From the NCBI GenBank assembly GCA_022225965.2, contig JAKJXP020000027.1, positions 124,001 through 188,000 of the forward strand: a DNA stretch of 64,000 nucleotides, read 5' to 3'. This DNA comes from Diatrype stigma (Eukaryota > Ascomycota > Sordariomycetes > Xylariales > Diatrypaceae). The notes under the pieces are model-generated. The model saw nothing but the letters and a program-made list of their open reading frames with translations, had not been told where the DNA came from and ran no database searches. Position numbers and translations under genes: made by a program. Of this stretch, positions 12,111 through 21,458 are shown piece after piece. Every line of letters begins with the position of its first letter. Position 1 is the stretch's first letter.

Positions 12111-12710
12111 TCATTTCCCTTTCCGCTTCTGTTCGAGAAAGAGTACCTTCTTGCGCACTAGACACGAAGGCAACGAGGTCAGCAAAGGGACCCTGCAATT
12201 TAGGTAGGGGTTCGCCCTTGAGACGAGAGATGACGAATGTTGCAGGTTGCGAGTGCTTTTGGTAGGTGGGGGCGGATGTTCTGAAGCCCTCCCCTCTCTT
12301 CCTCCCTCCCGCCCTGCGACCCGCTCGAAACCGCCTGCTTGAGTTGGCTGCAAGGAAAGAAGGAAAGCACGGGACGTGACGTGACGTGACGTGAACGTAC
12401 CGACGGGGTCGTATTTCAGCATGCTCATGGGCCGGTTCGTGCGCGGGCGCGAAAACTGGTAGAAGAAGCCGGTCATGGCCATCGATATCAGGCGCACCGA
12501 GATGATGCGGGACTTCGCTGTGGGTGGTGGTCGTCGTGGTTAGGTTGGACCTGAGTTAGCTGGGTACCTGGATTTACATCGTATGGGGGGGCATCGGAGG
12601 GAGAAGGGGGGATTGTATCGAAATGAAGAGAGCAGTTGGTAACGAGGGTGGTGGTGGGGGTGGTGGTGATGATGATCGCTAGAGGCTGCGTGCATACCCT
12701 TCTTCGCCAT
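12111..12710 (-). CDS. MRPL39: Mitochondrial large-subunit ribosomal protein bL33m
   Basis: Three exons on the minus strand: 12710-12698 (13 nt), 12517-12401 and 12157-12111. They encode 58 residues. The protein opens [20 protein letters not shown] and ends with [13 protein letters not shown], the L33 fold typical of the fungal mitochondrial protein (yeast Mrpl39). It is a structural protein of the mitochondrial 54S ribosomal subunit. The splice sites are GTATGC...CAG for intron 1 (12697-12518, 180 bp) and GTACGT...TAG for intron 2 (12400-12158, 243 bp). All phases agree across the joins. Intron 2 contains a run of GTGAC pentamers near 12373-12395. The first exon codes only four whole residues, so a plain ORF scan misses the gene start. 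The length matches the family. Confidence 0.9.
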
Positions 12711-13748
12711 GCCGAGGAGGAGACGGGGAGACGCGGAGACGGGGGAATGGAGGAGGCGGGGGGCGGCGGCTTGTCGCTTTTGTCCTTGTTGTGTGCTTTG
12801 AAGCTTGGCCCGGAGCTCTGCTCTCGAAGTTCCAAAACTGCGCTCGGCTGCTGCTGCTGCTGCGTCAGTCCTCGAAGTTTGGTTGATTGGTGCTCGGAAC
12901 CGGAATTCTTGGTGGAGCTCGGCTGTGGCTGTGCATATCGATATGATACACCCGACATCTAGGTACCCTGTCCGCTTACGGAAGCTTGTTAGGTACATAC
13001 CTATCTAGCCACATGGAGAGTGGAGCGGCTTATGTAAACATATGAGATCACTAGGTACCTAGGTACCTTTACCTAGCTGCCTAGCAGCTGTCCAGGACTC
13101 CAGGCAGGCCGGAGCTCTATCAGTCCTCTTCCTTATCGATTGTCCTGCTCCTGTCCCCCCCTACCATATGCAGTCATACTTAAGTTTGCTTGCTAGAATG
13201 TATATAGCAGAGCGATCTCGGGACCGTGAGCTATCTATTTGGCTCGCTTAACCTCATGGAAATACTCCAACCTCATGAATGCCAAGTCGGTAACTTCCAG
13301 AGAACTAGGGGCTATATCAAGACCTTCGGATGGACTTGCCAAGAAGGGAAGAGTTGACCCCTATCAAGAGACAACTTCCATCCTGCACAATACTCCCCAA
13401 CCAATCATGAAGCTTCTATTTGATCTGGACGTCCGTATTCTCCCTTCGTTTCTGGTGACACAGAGATTAGCATCAGGGGTTCCAATAGGACTTGCTGTAG
13501 AGGTTGCAAGAGATTACGATCATATATTGCTGAAGGATGTAGAGGGGTACGTAGTGTAGCTATCCTATCGTCAATATAAAAGGGGAATGTCTTCACGCTG
13601 GACTATAAATATCTTACTATCAGCCGCTGCTTCACCATTGTCATAGACTTCGGGAAGTGCTGAGGTTCTACGTATCCGAGACACAAGGAACGACCCGAGG
13701 GATTCTGTATAGGGATCATCAAGAGGAAACCAGCCCCCAACGCTCACA
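12711..13748. other. Intergenic promoter region between divergent genes
   Basis: The upstream regions of bL33m (minus strand) and the FMN-binding protein (plus strand) face each other here. I see no convincing gene; a 106-codon open frame at 13239-13559 has no recognisable features. Dense GGTACCTAGGTACC-type palindromic motifs occur at about 13050-13085. Confidence 0.55.
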
Positions 13749-14885
13749 ATGCCGTCGCATAACCTAGAGTACCCCAAACAGCCATACAGCACCGTGAACC
13801 GATATGGCCACCGAGGTAGGTTTGCCTTGACTTTTGTGCTTTGCAAAAGAAGAGAGAGAAGCTATTAGATCGGAAACTTCAGGAGTAAATATGGAAGTTG
13901 GCCTAGTAGCAAACCTCGCTAATAACAAAATCGACAATAAATAACAGCATCGTACTCACTCGAGACAATCCACCAAATTATCAACACGTGCCCTGTGCTG
14001 CACGTCTCCTTTGCAGCGGAGGCTCCTGGTCCTGGCTCTAGCTCTGACCCCGACTCCGCGTTCCCGGCCATCCTCCCCATGATCGGGCAGATGGGGTCGT
14101 TCGCGCGCCCCAGCGCCGACGTGGGCGACGTGCTGGACCTGTACCTGCACGGCTACGTGTCCTCGCGGATGGTGAACCGAGCACGCTCGGCAGGGGCAGA
14201 AAGCGAGGGTGAGGGGAATGATAAGAAGAAGGGACTGCCGCTTACCGTGGCCGCCACCCACGTCGACGGTCTCGTGCTCTCCCTCACGCCCTACTCGCAC
14301 AGCTACAACTACCGCTCGGCCGTGCTGTTCGGCCATGCCGAGGTGGTTACCGGTCCAGCCGAGAAGCTATGGGCGTAAGCGAAGCACCTGTCTGCCCCTG
14401 ATTACCCTACGACGTAGACTACCCGACTACGTCTTCCACCCCCTTTCTCAGCGAACCAACCAACAGCATCTTTGCACCCCTCTGGTTTTATGCCGTTGAC
14501 CTAACCTAAAGCACCAATCTACGCAAACAGGATGGAGCTCATCACCAACAGCGTGGTGCGCGACCGCTGGCGGCACACGCGCGTGCCGCCCACCGGCGCC
14601 GAGATGCAGAGCACGAGCATCCTGCGGGTCGCCATCGCGGGCGGCAGCGCCAAGGTGCAGCGCAGCCCGCCGAGCGACGCCAAGGCCGACCTCGCGGACG
14701 CCGAGCTCACCGCCCGCGTCTGGACCGGCATCGTGCCCCTGCACCTGACGGCCGCCGAGCCGGTCCCGATCCCGGCTGGGAACGGCGGCGACGCCAAGAA
14801 GGTCCCGCCGTACCTGCGCGAGTACGTCGATGGGCTGAATCAGTCGGCGCGCGAGATGGCGCTTGAGGTTGCTGAGGGGGGTTGA
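13749..14885 (+). CDS. FMN-binding split-barrel protein, pyridoxamine 5'-phosphate oxidase-like
   Basis: Three exons: 13749-13815, 13948-14374 and 14531-14885. Introns of 132 and 156 bp have GTAGGT and GTAAGC donors and CAG acceptors. The product is 282 residues. It begins with a short segment ending STVNRYGHRASYSLETIHQI, then the barrel with LHVSFAAE, ILPMIGQMGS, AATHVDGLVLSLTPYSHSYN and EKLWAMELITNSVVRDRW. This is the pattern of the fungal flavin-nucleotide-binding family related to PNPOx and Nim proteins (Pfam Pyridox_ox_2 type). Such proteins bind FMN as dimers; the fungal substrate is not established. A low-complexity Ser/Glu/Lys insertion lies between two barrel strands (about residues 130-150). 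The first exon is recognisable only through its phase and the family's opening sequence. Confidence 0.87.
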
Positions 14886-15257
14886 GATGGAGGAGGGTAT
14901 GGTGTTAAATGGATGGATGGATGGATGGATGGATGGGATCGCTTGAAAACCAAAAGGAGAGGGGACCAGGGGCAGATAGCATATGATTCCGGCGGGGGGG
15001 TGTAGCCACCCCCTCAAGAACATGAACAGACTTGTGGTTCGATATGCTTTAGAAGTCGTGTCCATGAACCTCGTGATAGGTACCGTAGATATTTGATTTC
15101 CAGATATGGACTCATCTCTTAACGTAATTTGCTTGTAAGAGATCAATTATGTATCAAGTGAGGTACGGGTGTTTCACTTCTTGACCTACATACCTAAGCC
15201 TTTCTGCGTTGTGAAACCAGCATCGCATCTCAGCTGCAGACGTCATAAAGTCCAGAG
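14886..15257. other. Intergenic with (GGAT)n microsatellite
   Basis: This short spacer separates two genes in the same direction. A GGAT tetranucleotide run occupies about 14909-14936. No gene is seen; the amidase promoter should be within the last 200 bases. Confidence 0.6.
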
Positions 15258-17039
15258 ATGGAAATTGCACGAGAATCGGCTCAACAAACAGCGAACCGCC
15301 TTCAGCGCGGTCCACCAGACCAGGACGAAGTGCCAAAGCCGCTTAAGCTGAAGCCGCTGAATGGATGGAGCCTCTACGAGGTTACTATATCACAGCTGCA
15401 GGAGCATTATGCAGAGGGCCATTTTACTGCAGTTGAATTCACCCAATTTGCTCTGGAGCGCATTCGCGTGGCCAATCCCTACGTGGAAGCCGTTCTGGAG
15501 ACCAACCCAGATGCTCTGATCATAGCCAAGCAACTTGATGAGGAGAGAAAAGGAGGTAAGGTCCGGGGACCGCTCCACGGGGTGCCGATTTTGGTCAAAG
15601 ACAACATAGCCACCAAAGACTCCATGCAGACCACGGCGGGCTCCTGGGCGCTCCTGGGCAGCGTGGTCCCCCAGGACGCGTTCGTCGTCACGAGGCTGCG
15701 CCGCGCGGGCGCCGTGCTGCTCGGGAAGGCCAACCTGAGCGAGTGGGCGTCGGCGCGGTCGAAGAGCGACTCCACGGGCTACAGCCCGCGGGGCGGGCAG
15801 GTGCGGAACCCGTTCGACCTGCGCAAGACGCCGCACGGCTCGAGTTCGGGGTCGGCCGTGGCCGTGTCGGCGAACGTCGCGCCCTGCGCCCTCGGCACCG
15901 AGACCGACAGCTCCATCATTGGCCCGGCGTCGATGAACGGCGTCGTCGGCATCAAGCCCACCGTCGGGCTCACCTCCCGGTCCGGCGTCATCCCCATCAG
16001 CGAGCACATGGACACCGTGGGCCCCTTCGGCAGGACCGTCGCCGACGCCGTGGCCGTGCTGGACGCGATCGCCTGCCCGGACGAGGAAGACGAGTACACG
16101 ATGACGACTGCTGCAGGCGGAAGGCCGGGGGAAGGGGCCTCGTACTTCAGCCACCTGTCTACGGCCGAAGCGCTGCGCGGGGCTCGCTTCGGCCTGCCGA
16201 TGAAGCGGTGCTGGGACAAGGTACCCCCGGGCTGCAGGAGGGTGGCGAGCCGGGTTCTGGACGCCATCCGGCGCGCCGGGGCCGAGATTGTCGAGGTCGA
16301 CCTACCGAGCGTCGAGGAGCGGGTCAACGCCGAGGGCACCTGGGACTGGGAGCACGGGGCGCCTGCCGAGTCGGAGTTCACCGTCGCCAAGGTCGACGCC
16401 TACAATGGCATCAACGCCTATCTGCGGAACCTGTGCGAGGCGCCCGTGAGGTCGTTGGAAGACGTTATCGCCTATAATATAGACTACGCCGGGACCGAGG
16501 GCGGCGTGCCGGGCGTCGCTCCGGCCTACCCCGACGGCCAGGACAATTTCCTCGAGATCGCCGCTACCAAGGGGGTCAGGGACGCCACGTACCATGCGGC
16601 GCTGCGGCACATCCGCACCCAGACGCGAGAGAACGGGATCGATGCCGCGCTGAACTACCACGGGGATGTTACTACCGGGGGTATTGGCGATGGTGCTGAT
16701 GGCTCGAATTCGGGTAGTGGTGGGCCGCCGACGACGGTGACAGCAAGCACATCCGCAAACACAAAACCTCTGGATGCTTTGCTGTTCTGCGACCGTCTAG
16801 GTATCGGCCAGCAGTACGCCGCCCAAGCCGGCTACCCCATCATATGCATCCCCATCGGCGTGGACGACGGCGGGATCCCCGTGAGCCTCTCGGTGCAGCA
16901 CACGGCCTGGCGGGAGGCAGACCTGGTGAAGTGCGCAAGCGCCATCGAGGATCTATGGAACAGGGAGAATGGGTGGCGGGCGACGCCGACGTTCAGGAAT
17001 CTTCATGCTAAGAATATACCGCTGGAACTTGTCGATTAA
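15258..17039 (+). CDS. Amidase signature family hydrolase
   Basis: Intronless, 593 residues, about the usual length for fungal amidases. The amidase-signature fold is clear: PLHGVPILVKDNIATKD supplies the catalytic Lys114, HGSSSGSAVAVSANVAPCALGT follows, and GTETDSSI ends in the nucleophilic Ser219. The spacing of 24 residues back from Ser219 places the bridging cis-Ser at Ser195, matching the Lys-Ser-Ser triad known in this family. The glycine usually found before the nucleophile is Ser218 here. The C-terminal half contains FLEIAATKGVRDATYHAALR and GYPIICIPIGVDDGGIPV, typical of the fungal branch that hydrolyses small amides. There is no signal peptide, so it is probably cytosolic. The substrate cannot be read from the sequence. 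GC content is notably high in the middle of the gene, as in several neighbours. Confidence 0.93.
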   Translation: MEIARESAQQTANRLQRGPPDQDEVPKPLKLKPLNGWSLYEVTISQLQEHYAEGHFTAVEFTQFALERIRVANPYVEAVLETNPDALIIAKQLDEERKGGKVRGPLHGVPILVKDNIATKDSMQTTAGSWALLGSVVPQDAFVVTRLRRAGAVLLGKANLSEWASARSKSDSTGYSPRGGQVRNPFDLRKTPHGSSSGSAVAVSANVAPCALGTETDSSIIGPASMNGVVGIKPTVGLTSRSGVIPISEHMDTVGPFGRTVADAVAVLDAIACPDEEDEYTMTTAAGGRPGEGASYFSHLSTAEALRGARFGLPMKRCWDKVPPGCRRVASRVLDAIRRAGAEIVEVDLPSVEERVNAEGTWDWEHGAPAESEFTVAKVDAYNGINAYLRNLCEAPVRSLEDVIAYNIDYAGTEGGVPGVAPAYPDGQDNFLEIAATKGVRDATYHAALRHIRTQTRENGIDAALNYHGDVTTGGIGDGADGSNSGSGGPPTTVTASTSANTKPLDALLFCDRLGIGQQYAAQAGYPIICIPIGVDDGGIPVSLSVQHTAWREADLVKCASAIEDLWNRENGWRATPTFRNLHAKNIPLELVD

Positions 17040-17332
17040 CAAGAGCCGGGAACTAACTCACCATGCTCTCGTTTGAATGGAGTCAGATGGTATCCAGGGG
17101 CTACAAGGAAGACTGGTATCTTGATCGTGTAGAAAAGGGGATACCACAAAGGAGGAGCGGAGGAAGCAATGGCAAAAGGTATTTACAGTCTATTGAGTTG
17201 GTAGCTTAGGAATATACATACAAAAATGCTGCCTCTTGAGTCGCCAACTGGTTTTAAATCCAGTTTCCCATGCCCTAAGTCCATCTCGCTTCCTAAGGCC
17301 CACCACACGAGCTAAATATGTAGGTAGGGAGT

Positions 17333-19317
17333 TCACCAGCTTTCCCATATGTTGGCGGGCAGCACGCTCCGCATGACGGTCCAGTGGCCGCGGGCGCTGC
17401 GGGTGTGCCACTTGGCCAGCTTCTCCGTGTCGTTCCTGCGCAGGATGCCGACCTCGGCGCCGGCCCGCAGCAGGGCCGACGCGGGCACCTCGTGCTTCGG
17501 CAGGAGGTAGGCCCGCCGCGCGAGGCTCTGGAGGTAGTCGGCCTCCCGGGGCGCCCGGAACGTGACGGCGTGGTCGGCCACCTTGACGCAGAACATGATG
17601 ACGTTGTCGAAGTCGCGCCCGCTCGCCTCGACCTCCTCCTCGTCGGGCTGCGGCGACTCCCGGAACACGCGGCACGACGGGAACACGCTCTTCACGGTGT
17701 TCACCACGATGCCCAGCGGCGGCAGCGTGAAGTCGCCGGCGTAGTTCTGGAGCGGGTGGAGTTCACGGTTAGTAGGCGTAGGACATGGTGGGTGGTAGAG
17801 GAAGTAAGGTGTTGTGTGGTGTGTAGTCGATGATAGCACTTACGATGGCCACAACGCCGTTTGGCTTGAGCATGGCATTCAGAGATTGCAAGAATTCCTC
17901 CGTGAAGAGATCGATGGGCTCCGCACCGCCTGTGAACACGTCATGGATGATGTAGTCGAACGTTGCAGCGCGTTCCACCATGTTCTCCTGGCCCCACTGG
18001 ACTGCGTCCGCAATCGCCGCAGTGTGGTTGGACGGGAGACCGAAGTACTTCTGCGCGAAGTCGTAGACAACAGGGTCGATCTCTACAATGGTGGTATCGA
18101 TGCCGTGGGCTATGAGGGCTGAGGGTGTCGTGCCGATACCAAGGCCACTATGTTGTCACAGTAAGAATGTGTCCTAAGATGATAGGGAAGAAAGGGGAAG
18201 GGTCAAAAGAATGTGTAGAATCATACATATTTAGAGCTTTGGCCTCATGGTCGGGTACTCGATCTGGAGCCTCGACCAAACGCACGGCCTCCAGCTGTGT
18301 GAACACGCTGTAGATGGGCTCGCCGACGATGGTCTTCTTGAACTTGGTCCACTCGCCGCCCAGCAGGCTGTGGTCGCACCGCATGACGCGGAACCCGTCG
18401 CGGTGGTTGTCCAGGACCGACATGTAGCCCGTCAGCGACTCGTGCCGGTCGACCAGGGACCAGCCCTCGGCGCCGAGGGTGGCGTTGAGCGCGGCCGTGG
18501 CCCGCGCGGTCGGCAGGTGCGGGTTCACCAAGGCCGTGTGCAGCAGCGCCGGGGCGACCCCCAGCAGAACCAGCTTGGGGTTGGACGGCGCGGCCAGGGC
18601 GGCGTAGAGCACCGCCAGCACCGTCTGGAAGCCCACGCGCGTCTGCAGCAGCGACCGCCCCGCCGTGGCCGCCATGTGCTTGCTGCTCTCGAGCTCGACA
18701 AGCCGGAACACGAAGTAGGCGCCGAGGCCCGGGGCGGCGTCGGACACGAACCCGGGGGCGCTGCGCAGGGCACCGCTCAGGTCGGCGGCCTCGAGGGCGT
18801 CGGCCGCGCACGCCGTGCCGAGCGCTAGCAGCGGGCCCAGCGTCAGGGCCTCGACGGCGGCGGGCCCGAGCGCGACGCCGACGAGCGGGCTGAGCAGCGC
18901 CGACAGGTGGTGCTGGGCGGCGGGGGCCCAGGCGGCCGCCAGGGCCAGCAGGGCGGCGGCGCCGAGCCCGCGCGGCCGCAGCGCCCGCCGCAGCGCCAGG
19001 TTGGCGCTCCAGCCGGCGAACAGCGAGGCCGCCACCACGGCGCCGTGCCAGGCCGCCGCGGGGATGGCGCCCCACGCGGGCGACAGCGCCAGCACCGACG
19101 CGTTGGCCGACACAGCCAGCAGCGTGAGCAGCGCCGCGGCCCGCGCGTAGTGCCCGGCTTGCCGCAAAAGCTGGGCTCCCGGCGTCGCGCCCCGGGCTTG
19201 CTGCGTCAGGCGGCGGAGCTCGGCCTCGGCGGCTTCTTTGGAGCCCGGGGTCGGGGGTTGCGTCTTTCTCGTGGCGGTGGCCGCCGGAGCCTTCGGCGTT
19301 GGTTTTCGGGATGACAT
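17333..19317 (-). CDS. Membrane-anchored spermine/spermidine synthase-like protein
   Basis: Three exons on the minus strand: 19317-18227, 18147-17844 and 17746-17333. Introns are 79 and 97 bp (GTATGA...TAG, GTAAGT...CAG). The product is 602 residues. A short Pro/Thr/Lys-rich N-terminus is followed by several Ala/Leu-rich hydrophobic segments (about residues 55-290) that look like a multi-pass membrane domain. The C-terminal half is a Rossmann methyltransferase-like domain of the spermidine synthase family: ALNIGLGIGTTPSALIAHG binds the nucleotide, and TTIVEIDPVVYDFAQKYFG gives the acidic strand-2 end. The position that normally carries the catalytic Asp pair reads DYIIHDVFTGGAEP, lacking the usual DP dipeptide. 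Aminopropyl transfer is therefore uncertain. The first exon is extremely GC-rich. Confidence 0.87.
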
Positions 19318-20198
19318 GATGCGGTGTCGTCGGTGAAAAGGGGGTTAAGTGGAAAAGGAGAAAATCAGGTACCGCCGATCTGGTGTAGTGATTTTGATGA
19401 AACCGATAGCAACACGGATTCGTCTATGAAAAAGACTAGACGTCACGCTACCTCCCGTACATGCCAATTATAAGATATACGGGGACTAAACACGTACGCA
19501 TATGAAGTAGTGAGGTCGGAATGGGACACAACAGCCAGCTGTTGTCGGTTTTTACTTGTCTCTTGCTGCTTGTTGCTATTGGTGAAGCGGTTAATCTCTA
19601 TAAAGAACAGAACAGGTGTTGATATTTAACCAGTCTAGGAACAAGGCATTCTAACACCCGCCAATCATCGTCGGCGTGCCCCTGGGCGGTTTCAGTTTCA
19701 TTGGTTGCATCGTCTACCTAACTTACCTAAGCCACTAGACTAACTGTATGTAGGTTGTTAGGTATTGTACTTAAGTTACTTACCTATTGCCAGGTAGTTA
19801 CCTTAGCTGCCTTAGTACGTGCTGAGGCTGAGAGTGTGGCAGTGCATCCACCTGCCGGCTTATTCCTTCCATGATGCCAACACCGTAGAGCATTATAAAT
19901 TATATCCTGTGAGATACGTGCCTGAAGACAAACCGAAAGCTTGATCACCCAAGTGCAGGAAGATTCCTGCAAGTAGGCGGTGCTGTTCCATATGGTACAT
20001 GACCCGATGTACAACTTACGACTCAAAAAAGGTTCCCGCAGGCTCCCGCCACTAAACCGAAACCAGATTAGAACTGCATCTCGCCGTCATTCCTCACTTG
20101 AACAGACACGGTGCTACCTACGCATGTAGGACCAGGTATATCTGGTATATGTAGTACTAGGCAGCCTCAATCGAGGGACGTGGCCTGGCATCTCAAAC
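19318..20198. other. Intergenic promoter region between divergent genes
   Basis: This lies between the starts of the spermidine-synthase-like gene (minus) and the Rad10 gene (plus), so it should contain both promoters. TACCTA-type motifs cluster at about 19715-19800. No gene recognised. Confidence 0.6.
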
Positions 20199-21458
20199 AT
20201 GGACGACGATGATTTTGGTGCCGATGCAGAATTCTTATCTGCCCTCGCCTCGTCCGCCTCTGCAGTCCCTGCGGCAAGTTCTGGAACCACTGGTCAAGCG
20301 CCGTCTCAACCAACGAGCCGCGTTCAACAACCCACTCCGCAGAGATTACAACAAGGGCAACCGACGCCTCAGCGATTAGACAAAGCACCACCGTCTAACG
20401 CTTCGGGACCCAAAGTCGTACAACCCACGCCGCAGGCACTTCCCCAGCGTTCTTCGGGCTCTTCTATATTGGTGTCGCCGCGTCAGAAGGGAAATCCCGT
20501 GCTGACATCATTACGCTCCCTGCCATGGGAGTACAGCGATATCCCGGCCGACTACGGGTTGGGCCTTACAACCTGCGCTTTGTTTCTTAGCCTGAAGTAC
20601 CACAGGCTACACCCAGAATACATCTACACGCGAATCCGGAACCTGCAGGGGAGATATAATCTACGGATCCTGTTGGCCATGGTGGACATTCCTAACCATG
20701 AAGACGCACTGCGTGAACTATCCAAAACGTCGCTGGTGAACAATGTGACGCTCATCCTATGCTGGTCCGCGGCCGAGGCCGCCAGGTACCTTGAACTTTA
20801 CAAGGCTTACGAGCATGCCAACTTCAATTCTATCAAGGGACAGCAGGCCACGAGCTACGCGGAGAAGCTCGTCGAATTTGTTACAGTTCCTAGGGGTATC
20901 AACAAGGCAGATGCCATCACCCTGGTTAGCGCGTTCGGCAGTCTGAAGAACGCGGTTAACGCAGATCCGGAACAGGTATCCGTCATTGGCGGCTGGGGAG
21001 AGAAGAAGGTCAAGAGATGGTGCAGCGTTGTAGAGGAGCCATTCAGAGTGCAGACAGCAGCAAAGCGGCGTTTGGATCCTAAGGAAGCCAACCCGGCATT
21101 GGAGCAGGCCACCCCGCTTAGTCGGGTACCTCTTAGGGATATGCCCAGTCTAGCGGCGAGCGCCTCCTCCAGGGGCACGCCGGCCCCCCAGGGCAAAGGC
21201 AAGGAGAAAGAGGGAGAGAAGCCAGCGGGCAAGGAAAACCCTGCACCTCAGTTCCGAATCTCCGAGCCAGACAACGAGGATGAGGAGGAGGCTATGGTCG
21301 CGGCAGCTATCGAAGAATCAAAGAAGATGGCGGCTGCTCAGGGGCAAGCGCACGCGCAAGGGCAAGGGACGGCTTCGTCTAGTGCAGCCACCCGCAAAGA
21401 GGACCAGCTCAGCGAAGGCATTGCAGCTGCCCTAGCAAAATTGCGAGATAAAGGATAA
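20199..21458 (+). CDS. RAD10: DNA repair endonuclease subunit Rad10/ERCC1
   Basis: Intronless, 419 residues. The conserved ERCC1/Rad10 domain starts near residue 88 with SILVSPRQKGNPVLTSLR and runs through YGLGLTTCALFLSLKYHRLH and a central block ending at CWSAAEAARYLELYK. It is followed by a tandem helix-hairpin-helix region (about residues 225-285). Rad10 pairs with Rad1/XPF to cut the 5' side of DNA lesions in nucleotide excision repair and also acts in single-strand annealing and crosslink repair. The N-terminus is disordered, with three QPTPQ-like repeats. The C-terminal extension (about 290-419) contains DEEEAMVAAAIEESKKMA, which looks like a ubiquitin-interacting motif. The role as the non-catalytic, DNA-binding subunit is family knowledge. 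Confidence 0.95.
   Translation: MDDDDFGADAEFLSALASSASAVPAASSGTTGQAPSQPTSRVQQPTPQRLQQGQPTPQRLDKAPPSNASGPKVVQPTPQALPQRSSGSSILVSPRQKGNPVLTSLRSLPWEYSDIPADYGLGLTTCALFLSLKYHRLHPEYIYTRIRNLQGRYNLRILLAMVDIPNHEDALRELSKTSLVNNVTLILCWSAAEAARYLELYKAYEHANFNSIKGQQATSYAEKLVEFVTVPRGINKADAITLVSAFGSLKNAVNADPEQVSVIGGWGEKKVKRWCSVVEEPFRVQTAAKRRLDPKEANPALEQATPLSRVPLRDMPSLAASASSRGTPAPQGKGKEKEGEKPAGKENPAPQFRISEPDNEDEEEAMVAAAIEESKKMAAAQGQAHAQGQGTASSSAATRKEDQLSEGIAAALAKLRDKG

Noticed and set aside
12488..12998. Minus-strand frames of 152 and 156 codons with His/Gln runs
   Set aside because: They overlap exon 1 and intron 1 of bL33m; the runs come from simple repeats (GGT, GCT) in the intron and leader.
13239..13559. 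106-codon plus-strand frame upstream of the FMN-binding gene
   Set aside because: No homology, no splice continuity and no codon-bias support by eye.
15390..16661. Open frames of up to 254 codons overlapping the amidase on both strands
   Set aside because: The GC-rich third codon positions of the amidase create spurious open frames; only the amidase frame shows family motifs.
18245..19314. Arg/Gly/Ala-rich open frames of 100-276 codons overlapping the spermidine-synthase-like gene
   Set aside because: Low-complexity shadows caused by very high GC content.
15258..19317. Secondary-metabolite gene cluster around the amidase and spermidine-synthase-like genes
   Set aside because: No polyketide synthase, peptide synthetase, terpene synthase, cluster transporter or regulator is nearby; the neighbours are housekeeping genes.
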